DNA of 64,000 nucleotides, taken from positions 464,435 to 528,434 of the forward strand of contig NZ_QGTJ01000002.1 of the NCBI RefSeq assembly GCF_003182095.1, in the 5' to 3' direction. Below are positions 16,282 to 24,519 of the stretch, piece by piece. Every line of letters begins with the position of its first letter. Position 1 is the first letter of the stretch. This DNA is from Plasticicumulans acidivorans. Lineage in GTDB: Bacteria; Pseudomonadota; Gammaproteobacteria; Competibacterales; Competibacteraceae. A model generated the notes under the pieces. That model was not told where the DNA came from. It saw nothing but the letters and a program-made list of their open reading frames with translations, and did no database searches. The translations under genes were made by a program, and so were the position numbers.

Positions 16282-18339
16282 TCAGCGCTCGGGCGCTGCG
16301 GATTCCGCCAGTGGCGGGCCGAAACGGCGCGCGGCGGTACGGACAATTTCATCGAATTCTTTGGCGAAGGCGTCCTGATGGCGATTGCCGCTGCCGGCCA
16401 GGATCAGCTGCGTGCCAGCACCGTCGGCGGCGATCCACGCCCAGACGCGACGGTGCGAGGTATAGAACATCACGAACACGCCGAGCGTCAGCAGGGCGAA
16501 GCCGAGATAGACGATATTCTGGCCGCCGGCTTTCGTGATCTGCAAGCCAGAGGCTTGAAGCTGCTCGAAATTCGTCAGCTGCAGCCAGAACGGCGCACGG
16601 TAGCTGCCGAGCGCCGACAACGCATTCAGCGCATCGTTGAAGAAAGTCTCGTCGGCATCGGCGACGCCGTCTTCGGGCTTCAGCCCTTCCTCGCGCAGCA
16701 CCTGGATGTAGACCTCGCCGAGGCTGCGGCGCAGCAGTTCGAGGAAGAAGCGCGAGGCTTCCTCAGCCTTGTCCGCCGGCACGCGGGCGCGCGTCTGCGC
16801 CACGATGGCATCGATCCCCTGGCGCAGGAACAGATCGACCAGACGCTCGCGCACCGTCGCCAGCTCTTCGGCATTGAGGCCGGGAGCGCTTTCGCCGGCG
16901 GCGGTGAACAGGGCATGCAGACGCGGCTGGTCATGCAGCAGCGCGACGAAGCGCAGGAAACGATCGGGCGAGAGCTTGGCGTCGGCCGGGATGTGCAGAT
17001 AGCTGAACTCCTCGGCCGGCGAGCCGCGCACACCGGAGAGGAAGAAGCTGCGCCCGTCGAGGCGCATCGGCACCATGAAGTTCTGATACTCCTCGGCCTG
17101 ACCGGTGGCATCACGCAGCCGGTAGGTGAAATTCGGCCCGAAGTTGCGCACCTTGCGCCCCGCCTCGCCATGCGCCTGCGGATCGTTCTGTTCGGATGCC
17201 GGCACCGGCAGGATGTTGTACAGGCGGAAGTCATCGAGTTCGAGCGTCAGCGGCCCCTGCGGGGTCTTCAGCGGGATCTTCTCGCCGACACGCCCCTGCA
17301 GCTGCGGCGCTTCGCCCTGCTGGCCGAGCAGCGGCTGCGCGCGCATCGTCAGCAGCGAGCCGCCGTCGCCGAAATCCGACTGGTAGATGGCATAGCCGCG
17401 GTACACCAGCGGATGGTTGACGCGGATCGTCGCCGGCAGCGGCTGCTGCAGATGATCCTCGTCGTGGATCAGCACGTCACTCTCGAAGGACTTCGGCTGG
17501 CCGGTCGGATAGAACTCGACGTTGAACTTCTTCAGCTCGATCGCGAACGGCAGTTCCTGAATGAAGAAGCCGTCGCGCAGGCGCAGGAACAGGAAATTCG
17601 TCGTCGTGCCTTCCGGCAGGCGCACATTGCCGCGGAAGGAGAAATTGTCGCTCGGCTGAAGCCGGCTGCTGTCCGGTACGTCGCGTGCCGGTACGTCGCG
17701 GGTTTCCAGACGGATCTCCCCGCGCCACTCACGCCACTTCAGCGGCAGGTTGCCGTCGAGCAGTCCGCCGATGCAGATGATGACGATCGCCAGATGGGCG
17801 AACAGATAGCCGCAGCGGTTCAGCCCGCCCTTCAGCCCCGCCAGCACGCGGTGGTCGCTGTGCTCCTTGAGACGGACCCGGTAACCGCGGGCGCCCAGCA
17901 GTTCGGAGACCGACTGCTGCACCTGCGCCGCCGTTTGCTCCGGCAACGCCCATTCGGCATGACTGTGAAACGCCCGCAGTGACTTCGCCTGCACCGTCGT
18001 ACGGAAGTGGTTGATCTCCGCCAGCATGCCCGGCACGTGCCGCCACAGACAGACGCTGGTCGACAGCACCAGAAAGCCGAGGATGCAGAGAAACCACGGC
18101 GCGTCGTAGACGTCATACAACCCCAGCTTGCGGAACACATCGAACCAGAACGGCCCGAACTTGATGATGTAGTCCTGATAGGGCTGGTTCTGCTTGAGCA
18201 CCGTCCCGATCACCGACGCAATCGCAACGACCACCAACAGCATGATCGCGAAATTCATCGAGCCGAGAAATTCGAACAGCTGGCTGCTGAGACGGCGGGG
18301 CGGGCGGGCGGGGGCGTCGGATCTCACGGAAACGCTCAT
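16282..18339 (-). CDS. resB: Cytochrome c biogenesis protein ResB
   Basis: ResB (Ccs1) is the second subunit of the System II cytochrome c synthetase. The 685-residue product has N-terminal helices (FAIMLLVVVAIASVIGTVLKQNQP; APWFLCILGFLVLSTSVCLW), a third near the AGLKGGLNRCGYLFAHLAIVIIC segment, a large periplasmic domain with YRGYAIYQSDFGDGG, and a final helix (IVYLGFALLTLGVFVMFYTSHRRVW). The ATG at 18339 gives the typical N-terminus; further upstream the frame runs into GC-rich leader and terminator sequence. It is transcribed ahead of ccsB and dsbA. The presence of System II rather than CcmA-H is informative about lineage. Confidence 0.93.
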   Translation of the reverse strand: MSVSVRSDAPARPPRRLSSQLFEFLGSMNFAIMLLVVVAIASVIGTVLKQNQPYQDYIIKFGPFWFDVFRKLGLYDVYDAPWFLCILGFLVLSTSVCLWRHVPGMLAEINHFRTTVQAKSLRAFHSHAEWALPEQTAAQVQQSVSELLGARGYRVRLKEHSDHRVLAGLKGGLNRCGYLFAHLAIVIICIGGLLDGNLPLKWREWRGEIRLETRDVPARDVPDSSRLQPSDNFSFRGNVRLPEGTTTNFLFLRLRDGFFIQELPFAIELKKFNVEFYPTGQPKSFESDVLIHDEDHLQQPLPATIRVNHPLVYRGYAIYQSDFGDGGSLLTMRAQPLLGQQGEAPQLQGRVGEKIPLKTPQGPLTLELDDFRLYNILPVPASEQNDPQAHGEAGRKVRNFGPNFTYRLRDATGQAEEYQNFMVPMRLDGRSFFLSGVRGSPAEEFSYLHIPADAKLSPDRFLRFVALLHDQPRLHALFTAAGESAPGLNAEELATVRERLVDLFLRQGIDAIVAQTRARVPADKAEEASRFFLELLRRSLGEVYIQVLREEGLKPEDGVADADETFFNDALNALSALGSYRAPFWLQLTNFEQLQASGLQITKAGGQNIVYLGFALLTLGVFVMFYTSHRRVWAWIAADGAGTQLILAGSGNRHQDAFAKEFDEIVRTAARRFGPPLAESAAPER

Positions 18340-18430
18340 ATCGGGAGGCGTGGTGACCGGCGGTAGACACGGCCCCTCACGCAAGGTTCCACGACGGCGC
18401 GCGGATCGCGAGGCGGCACGGCGCCGGGAC

Positions 18431-18460
18431 AAAATAAAGGGTGGCCACCGGGCCACCCTT
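18431..18460 (-). terminator. Rho-independent terminator of the cytochrome c4 gene
   Basis: A perfect 10-bp stem, AAGGGTGGCC (18437-18446) and GGCCACCCTT (18451-18460), with a 4-base loop is followed on the minus strand by TTTATTTTGT. It lies 40 bases beyond the cytochrome c4 stop and about 90 bases before resB, separating the two transcripts. Confidence 0.85.
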
Positions 18461-18501
18461 GGCAATACATCAAGACGTACGGGCCGCAGGCCCGGCGCCG
18501 C

Positions 18502-19110
18502 TTACTGCAGACCCTGCACGTACGAGGCGACGGCCTTGATCTCGGCGTCGGACATCTTCGCCGCGACATTGCGCATCATCATGCCTGGATCGTTGGTACG
18601 CGATACCGAGCGGAACGTCATCAGCTGCAGCTCGACGTACTTGGCATGCTGACCGGCCAGCGCCGGGAACTTGGCACCCTCGTTACCCTTGCCGGTAACG
18701 CCGTGGCAGGCCATGCAGGCTGCAACGCCGGTTTCCAGGTTGCCGCCACGGAACACCGCCTGGCCGGCATTGGCCAGTGCCGGGTCGGTCTCACCCTTGC
18801 TCATCTGCTGGCTGGAGAAGTAGGCGGCCAGGTCCTGCATGTCCTGATCGGACAGCGGAGCGACCATGCCCGACATCGTCGCGTTGACACGCGCACCCGA
18901 CTTGAAATCTGTGAGCTGCTTGTACAGGTAGCCGGCATTCTGCCCCGCGAGTTTCGGGAAGTCGGGGCTTACGCTGTTGCCATCGGCACTGTGACAGGCT
19001 GCGCACATCGCAGACTTCGCCTGGCCGGCCGCGGCATCGCCGGCAGCCCAAGCCAGCGAAGCGGAGCCGATGAGGGCGCTCGTCGCGGCGATCAAAAACA
19101 GCTTATTCAT
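18502..19110 (-). CDS. Dihaem cytochrome c4
   Basis: Cytochrome c4 is a periplasmic dihaem electron carrier feeding terminal oxidases. The 202-residue precursor has a signal peptide (MNKLFLIAATSALIGSASLA...) and two similar cytochrome c domains: CAACH at 36-40 with GNSVSPDFPKLAGQNAGYLYKQL, and CMACH near residue 132 with GAKFPALAGQHAKYVELQL. Axial methionines are likely in ATMSGMVAPLSDQDM and MMMRNVAAKMSDAEI. The ATG at 19110 has AGGAG upstream. It is divergent from engB, an arrangement also found in Pseudomonas, and next to the maturation genes for its own haems. Confidence 0.95.
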   Translation of the reverse strand: MNKLFLIAATSALIGSASLAWAAGDAAAGQAKSAMCAACHSADGNSVSPDFPKLAGQNAGYLYKQLTDFKSGARVNATMSGMVAPLSDQDMQDLAAYFSSQQMSKGETDPALANAGQAVFRGGNLETGVAACMACHGVTGKGNEGAKFPALAGQHAKYVELQLMTFRSVSRTNDPGMMMRNVAAKMSDAEIKAVASYVQGLQ

Positions 19111-19327
19111 GTGGGACGACTCCTGTACCATGCTGGATTCGGCTTTTTGACCCTGGCGGCTGCAGCTTGGGCAAACTCTGCGCCGAGACGCTCTTTGGCG
19201 CACCGTCGACCGGCAATGTCGGTGGCAAAAAACAGCCGCGTTATATACCAGCTTCGCCCCTTCCCTTCAATCAGATTCCCGCGTTGAGACCGTGGTTTCC
19301 GCCAGCTCGACAAGGCAGGTTCGCGCC

Positions 19328-19945
19328 ATGACAGACCGCTACCGGATGACCCGTTTTCTGAGCAGCGCCAACGAGCTGTCTCAGCTGCCGACGGACACCG
19401 GCCGTGAGATCGCGCTCGCCGGCCGCTCCAATGCCGGCAAGTCCAGTGCCCTGAACACCCTGACCGGCCAGAGCCGCCTGGCCCGCGTCAGCAAGACCCC
19501 CGGACGCACGCAGCTGATCAACCTGTTCACCGTCGATGAAAGCCATTGTCTCGTCGACCTGCCGGGTTACGGCTATGCACAGGTGCCGGAGGCGATCAAA
19601 CGCCACTGGCAGAACGTGCTCGCCCGCTACCTCGAAACCCGCCAGGCCCTGGTCGGCCTGCTGCTGATGATGGACATCCGCCACCCCTTCAATCCGCTCG
19701 ATCGGCAGATGCTCGAATGGACCCGCCATCGTGGTCTCGACACCCACGTGCTGCTGACCAAGTGCGACAAGCTCTCCCGTGGTCCGGCGCTGGCGACCCT
19801 GGCGGCGGTGCGGCGCGAGCTGGCGGCGGCTTTCCCCAATGCCAGCGCGCAGCTGTTTTCCTCGCTCGACCGCACCGGCCTGGCTGAAGCCCAGGCCCGT
19901 CTCGACGCCTGGTTCGGTTTCAGCGCCACACCACCGCATGCCTGA
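19328..19945 (+). CDS. engB: Ribosome biogenesis GTPase EngB (YihA/YsxC)
   Basis: EngB is an essential TRAFAC GTPase for large ribosomal subunit assembly. The 205-residue protein shows G1 GRSNAGKSS at 32-40, G2 in KTPGRTQLIN, G3 DLPGYGYA, and G4 LTKCDKL. The length is normal for the family. The ATG at 19328 is chosen because the N-terminus MTDRYRMTRFLSSA matches the family; an in-frame GTG at 19292 is less likely. It is divergent from the cytochrome c4 gene and convergent with the DUF484 gene. Confidence 0.95.
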   Translation: MTDRYRMTRFLSSANELSQLPTDTGREIALAGRSNAGKSSALNTLTGQSRLARVSKTPGRTQLINLFTVDESHCLVDLPGYGYAQVPEAIKRHWQNVLARYLETRQALVGLLLMMDIRHPFNPLDRQMLEWTRHRGLDTHVLLTKCDKLSRGPALATLAAVRRELAAAFPNASAQLFSSLDRTGLAEAQARLDAWFGFSATPPHA

Positions 19946-20016
19946 ACGACCGCGCCTGCCGCGATAGCGCCGGGAGCAGGCGGATCATCCGCGCGCCGGC
20001 GCCCTTCCCTGCCCGC

Positions 20017-20712
20017 TCAGTCGACGGGGGTGTCGAGGTGCGGGTCGAGGGCCTGCTCCAGCAGGGCAGCGATACGCTGCAGGAACAGTGTGCCGAGACC
20101 CGGCCCGAAGCGCTGCACATCGCGCGCGCCGACCGCCAGCACGCCTTCCCACAGGCCGCCGTGCAACGGTACCAGCGCCGCCGAGGCCACGCCGGCATCG
20201 GCGAACAGCGCCTGCGCCAGCTCGGCTTCGAGCGGCCCGCACAGCGGCTTGGCCGCTTCCAGCAGGCCGCGCAGCGGGTCGAGATCGAGCGCGGAAACGA
20301 ACACCCCGGGCACGGCACAGGTGCCAAGCGGCCGCGCCGCCAGACGCAGACTCACGGCATCGGCTTCGAACTCGTCGCGCAGGATGCGCGCGATGGCGAG
20401 CAGCAGCTCGTCGAGTTCACGGGTTTCGATCAGCGTCAGCGCCAGCTGGTGCATGCGTGACGACAGGCGATCGTTGGCGCGGGCGACGTCGATCAACTCG
20501 TGCAGACGCTGAAGCAGGGACAAATTGCGGCTGCGCAGCTGTGCCAGCTGACGCTCGATCAGCGAGGTCACACCCGCGCCGACCGCATGCGGAATCCGCA
20601 GCGACTCCAGCAGTTCGAGGTGGCGCAGAAAGAAGTCGGGATGTGCCGCCAGGTAGTCGGCGACCTGCGCCTCGTAAGCCGGATCGGCCGGCTGTGGTGA
20701 AACGGCGCTCAT
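20017..20712 (-). CDS. DUF484 family protein
   Basis: DUF484 proteins are GAF-like cytosolic proteins of unknown function, nearly always encoded after dapF and before xerC. This one has 231 residues. The N-terminal block [24 protein letters not shown] and [11 protein letters not shown] are diagnostic. The middle predicts a coiled coil and the remainder a GAF fold ([48 protein letters not shown]). The ATG overlaps the dapF stop (ATGA), so the two are coupled. xerC is not found downstream; the next gene is convergent engB. Confidence 0.9.
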   Translation of the reverse strand: MSAVSPQPADPAYEAQVADYLAAHPDFFLRHLELLESLRIPHAVGAGVTSLIERQLAQLRSRNLSLLQRLHELIDVARANDRLSSRMHQLALTLIETRELDELLLAIARILRDEFEADAVSLRLAARPLGTCAVPGVFVSALDLDPLRGLLEAAKPLCGPLEAELAQALFADAGVASAALVPLHGGLWEGVLAVGARDVQRFGPGLGTLFLQRIAALLEQALDPHLDTPVD

Positions 20713-21545
20713 AGGACGATGCTCCCCTCGAAGACCCGCGTCGCCGGGCCGGTCATGAGGACCGGCGAAGCTTCACCGGCCCAGTCGATGCGCAGCGTGC
20801 CACCCGGCAGCTCGACCCGGACCTGCGCATCGAGCCAGCCCTGCAGCCGGCCAGCGACCACCGCCGCACAGGCACCGGTGCCGCAGGCGAGCGTTTCACC
20901 GGCGCCGCGCTCGAACACGCGCAGGCGGATGTGATCGCGCGCCAGCACCTGCATGAAGCCGACGTTGACCCGTGCCGGAAAGCGCGGATGGTGTTCGAGC
21001 GCCGGCCCCAGCGTGGCCACCGGTGCGGTGTCGACCGCGTCGACCCGCAGCACGCAGTGCGGATTGCCCATCGATACCGCGCCGATGCGGTAGTCGACGC
21101 CGTCGTGTTCGAGCGTGTAGGCCGCGGCCCGCTGCGGCGCGAGAAACGGGATCAGCGCCGGTTCGAGCTGCGGCACGCCCATGTCGACGCAGACATCACC
21201 GTCGTCACCGACGTGCAGCACGATGACACCGCCGGCGGTCTCGACGCGGATTGCCGACTTATCGGTCAGCCCCTGATCGCGCACGAAGCGGGCGAAGCAG
21301 CGTGCACCGTTGCCGCATTGTTCGACCTCGCCGCCGTCGGCGTTGAAGATGCGGTAGCGGAAATCCGTGTCGGCACTGCGCGCCGGCTCGACCAGCAGCA
21401 GCTGATCGCAGCCGACGCCGAAATGGCGATCCGCCAGCCGGCGCACGCACTCGGCATCGAGCTGGACATCCTGGCGCACGCCATCGATGACGACGAAGTC
21501 GTTGCCGAGGCCATGCATCTTGGTAAAGCGCAGCATTGATTTCAT
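20709..21545 (-). CDS. dapF: Diaminopimelate epimerase DapF
   Basis: DapF converts LL- to meso-diaminopimelate for lysine and peptidoglycan. The 278-residue protein has both catalytic cysteine regions: [18 protein letters not shown] and [17 protein letters not shown], plus [15 protein letters not shown] at the start. The first ATG is at 21545; family alignment slightly favours the second at 21536 (MLRFTKMHG). No strong ribosome-binding site separates them. It overlaps the DUF484 gene by 4 bases and lies 9 bases after the CbrA-like kinase gene. Confidence 0.95.
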   Translation of the reverse strand: MKSMLRFTKMHGLGNDFVVIDGVRQDVQLDAECVRRLADRHFGVGCDQLLLVEPARSADTDFRYRIFNADGGEVEQCGNGARCFARFVRDQGLTDKSAIRVETAGGVIVLHVGDDGDVCVDMGVPQLEPALIPFLAPQRAAAYTLEHDGVDYRIGAVSMGNPHCVLRVDAVDTAPVATLGPALEHHPRFPARVNVGFMQVLARDHIRLRVFERGAGETLACGTGACAAVVAGRLQGWLDAQVRVELPGGTLRIDWAGEASPVLMTGPATRVFEGSIVL

Positions 21546-21554
21546 CGGCGCAGT

Positions 21555-24305
21555 TTAGCCATCTGCGCAGGTGACGGCATGATCATCGGCAAGCGGCAGC
21601 ACGACGCGGAAACTCGCGCCCTGCCCTGCGCGGCTGGACAGATCGATACGCCCGCCGTGGCGCTCGACGATCTTCAGGCTGATCGGCAGGCCGAGGCCGG
21701 TGCCCTTGGGTTTGCCGGCCTGCTGGCTGGAGACCTGATGGAATTTCTCGAACACCGCACGCTGCTGCTCGGCCGGGATGCCGGGGCCGTTGTCGTCGAC
21801 CTCGATATGCGCCGTCGTCGCATCCCCCCACAGCCGCAGCCGCACCCGGCCGTCGTGGTCGGGGCAGAACTTCACGGCGTTCGACAGCAGGTTGATGACC
21901 ACCTGCGTCAGCCGGTCACTGTCGCCGGTCACCCGCAGCAGCGGCTCGGCCACCTCCAGCTCCAGGCGCACGCCCTTGTCGCGGAACAGCTGGCTGGTCG
22001 AGTTGGCGGCATCGCGCAGCAGCGTGTTCAGCTCGACACACTCGCTGCGCCAGTCGACGCGGCCGGCCTCGATCTTGGCCATGTCGAGCACCTGATTGAT
22101 CAGCCGCGTCAGCCGCTCGCTTTCCTTGACGATGATGCCGAGGAATTCGCCGCGCTGCGCCGGCTCCATCTCCGGCGCCGACTGCAGGATCTCGGCGAAG
22201 GCGCGGATCGAGGTCAGCGGCGTGCGCAGCTCGTGGGTGACCGTCGACATGAACTCGTCCTTCAGCCGGTCGAGCTCCTGCAGGCGGGCATTGGCCTCGC
22301 GCAGCTCGCGCGTCGCCGCCTCCAGCTCGCGCGACTGCACCTCCAGCCGGCGGCTGTACTCGATCGCCTGCGAGGTCTCGTCGAGGATCGTCATCACCTC
22401 ATCGAGCGACAGCGCCTCGCCCTTGACCACCGAAGACACCATCACCCGCGCCGAGGCCGCCCCGATCGCGCCGGCCAGCTGCTGCTCGGCAAAGTGCATC
22501 AGCGCACCGTCGGCCCGCGGCTGGCGCTGCCAGTCGAGGCCATGCGCCGTGGCGTAGCCGGCGAAGGCCGCCGCGGTGCGCGCCGGGCCGAGGAAGCGCG
22601 CCACCAGCGCCTGCAGCTCGCCGACATCGGCACTGCCGCGCCACAGCAGCCGCGCCTCGCGCCCGGCGTCGCTGGTCAGCGCCTCGGCGAAGGCGCGCGC
22701 CTGCACCCGCTCGACGGCATCCGGCCGGCTCAGCAGCGAGCCGAGCACCAGGCCGCCGACGTTGGCGATCCAGCTCCACACCAGCGCATGGGCGTAAACG
22801 TCGAGCCCGCCGAGGCCGAACAGCTGATATGGCCGCAGCAGCTCGATGCCGAACGGCCCGGCATCGATGAAGCTCGCCGGCAGCCAGCCGGAACGGGCGA
22901 ACGACGGCAGCAGCAGCGTGTAGGCCCACACCGCAAAGCCGCCGGCGAGTGCGCAGAAGGCGCCACGGCGCGTCGCCCCCGGCCAGTACAGGGCAGCGAG
23001 GATCACCGGCGCGAACTGCGCGCAGGCAGCGAATGAAATCAGGCCGATCGACACCAGCGCGTAGGACTCGCCGATCAGGCGAAAGTACAGGTAGCCGAGC
23101 AGGATCATGCCGGCGATCGCCACCCGGCGGATCGCCAGCAGCCAGCCGCTGAGGTCGCGCTCGACCAGACGCAGCGCACGCACGCGCAGCAGCAGCGGCA
23201 TCACCAGGTCGTTGCAGACCATCGTCGCCAGCGCCACGGTCTCGACGATGACCATGCTGGTCGCCGCCGACAGCCCGCCGATGAACACCACCAGCGCCAG
23301 CCACGGCAGCTGGCCGCGGATCGGCAGATCGAGCACGTAGAAGTCCGGGTCGAGGCCGGGGAACAGCAGCAGGCCGGCGAAGGCCACCGGCAGCACGAAC
23401 AGATTGATCGCCCACAGATACAGCGGCACTCCCCAGCAGGCGGTGCGCAGATGGGCTTCGTCGACGTTCTCGACCACCAGCACCTGGAACTGGCGCGGCA
23501 GGAACAGGAACGCGCAGGCCGACAGCAGCGCCAGCGCCAGCCAGCCAGCATGGCCGCCGGCGACCGCCTCGAAGCGCATCAGCCGCGCCAGCTCCGGCAG
23601 CGCCGCGGCCTGCGCGAACAAATCGCCGGGGCCGGCGAACAGCCCCCAGGTGACGAACACACCGAGTGCGATGAAGGCGGCCAGCTTGACCACCGACTCG
23701 AAGGCCACCGCCGCCACCAGCCCTTCGTGGCGCTCGGTGGTGTCGATGTGGCGGGTGCCGAAGAGGATGGCGAAGGCGATCAGCGCCAGCGCCGCCCAGA
23801 AGCTGGTATCGGTCCAGAATGGCCCGCTGGCGGCAACATCGGCAGCGAGCACCTGCGGGTAGGCGCGCAGCACGGCGAAGCTGGTCGCCACCGCCTTAAG
23901 CTGGATCGAGATGTAGGGCATGATGCCGAGCACCGCCATCACCGTGACCAGGCCGGCGAGCAGATGGCTCTTGCCGTAGCGCGCACCGATGAAATCGGCG
24001 ATCGAGGTGATGCGCTGGCGGCGCGAGATGCGCACGATGCGCCGCAGCAGCTGCCAGCCGAGGATCAGCACCAGCGTCGGCCCCAGATACACCGGCAGAA
24101 AGCCGATGCCACCGTGCGCCGCGCGCCCGGCGCTGCCATAGAAGGTCCACGCCGTGCAGTAGACACCGATCGACAGCGTGTAGGTCCACGGGCTGGCCAG
24201 CAGCGAGCGGCCCTGCTCGGCGCGGCGGTCGCCATACCAGGCGATCGCGAACAGCACGCCGATGTAGCCGAGCGCCGCGCCGAGGATCAGGCCGTCGGAG
24301 AACAT
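21555..24305 (-). CDS. CbrA-like Na+/solute symporter-histidine kinase
   Basis: This 916-residue protein joins an SLC5/SSS transporter module (about 1-540, around 13 helices, beginning LILGAALGYIGVLFAIAWYG) to a STAC-like linker (about 545-650), a coiled coil and a kinase core. The phospho-acceptor box THELRTPLTSIRAFAE places the His near residue 689, followed by N box LLSNAVKF, DNGPGIP and KGTGLGL. CbrA and CrbS kinases of this design sense or import small organic compounds and govern carbon use. No PAS or receiver domain is fused. A small CbrX-like gene lies 4 bases upstream. The cognate regulator could be the single receiver at 26673-27044; this pairing is inferred. Confidence 0.88.
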   Translation of the reverse strand: MFSDGLILGAALGYIGVLFAIAWYGDRRAEQGRSLLASPWTYTLSIGVYCTAWTFYGSAGRAAHGGIGFLPVYLGPTLVLILGWQLLRRIVRISRRQRITSIADFIGARYGKSHLLAGLVTVMAVLGIMPYISIQLKAVATSFAVLRAYPQVLAADVAASGPFWTDTSFWAALALIAFAILFGTRHIDTTERHEGLVAAVAFESVVKLAAFIALGVFVTWGLFAGPGDLFAQAAALPELARLMRFEAVAGGHAGWLALALLSACAFLFLPRQFQVLVVENVDEAHLRTACWGVPLYLWAINLFVLPVAFAGLLLFPGLDPDFYVLDLPIRGQLPWLALVVFIGGLSAATSMVIVETVALATMVCNDLVMPLLLRVRALRLVERDLSGWLLAIRRVAIAGMILLGYLYFRLIGESYALVSIGLISFAACAQFAPVILAALYWPGATRRGAFCALAGGFAVWAYTLLLPSFARSGWLPASFIDAGPFGIELLRPYQLFGLGGLDVYAHALVWSWIANVGGLVLGSLLSRPDAVERVQARAFAEALTSDAGREARLLWRGSADVGELQALVARFLGPARTAAAFAGYATAHGLDWQRQPRADGALMHFAEQQLAGAIGAASARVMVSSVVKGEALSLDEVMTILDETSQAIEYSRRLEVQSRELEAATRELREANARLQELDRLKDEFMSTVTHELRTPLTSIRAFAEILQSAPEMEPAQRGEFLGIIVKESERLTRLINQVLDMAKIEAGRVDWRSECVELNTLLRDAANSTSQLFRDKGVRLELEVAEPLLRVTGDSDRLTQVVINLLSNAVKFCPDHDGRVRLRLWGDATTAHIEVDDNGPGIPAEQQRAVFEKFHQVSSQQAGKPKGTGLGLPISLKIVERHGGRIDLSSRAGQGASFRVVLPLADDHAVTCADG

Positions 24306-24309
24306 GCGC

Positions 24310-24510
24310 TCAATCCCCGTCTCCGGCGCGGCGCATCCACGCCCGCACCAGCCCGATGATCAGCAGCCAGGCGACGAAGACGTAGACGTAGAGCAGTGGC
24401 ATGCCGGCGATGCGCTGCTCGCGGTCGAACAGCGCCAGTCCCGGCCATACCAGCAGCAGCACGGCGGCGACGGCGAGCCAGACGATCCAGGCGCTGCGCG
24501 GGCTGTCCAT
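24310..24510 (-). CDS. Small two-helix membrane protein (CbrX-like)
   Basis: This 66-residue protein has two hydrophobic helices, about 8-25 (AWIVWLAVAAVLLLVWPG) and 38-57 (PLLYVYVFVAWLLIIGLV), with a DREQRI loop and a basic C-terminus. A small gene of similar length, cbrX, precedes cbrA in pseudomonads and is translationally coupled to it. Here the stop lies 4 bases before the kinase start and the ATG lies 9 bases after the exonuclease gene. A role as a partner of the symporter module, or simply in translational coupling, is inferred. Homology was judged by eye only. Confidence 0.75.
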   Translation of the reverse strand: MDSPRSAWIVWLAVAAVLLLVWPGLALFDREQRIAGMPLLYVYVFVAWLLIIGLVRAWMRRAGDGD

Positions 24511-24519
24511 CGTCGCGTC

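Noticed and set aside
14967..16538. Rightward frame of 523 codons opposite ccsB
   Set aside because: It is a shadow of ccsB and resB with no domain.
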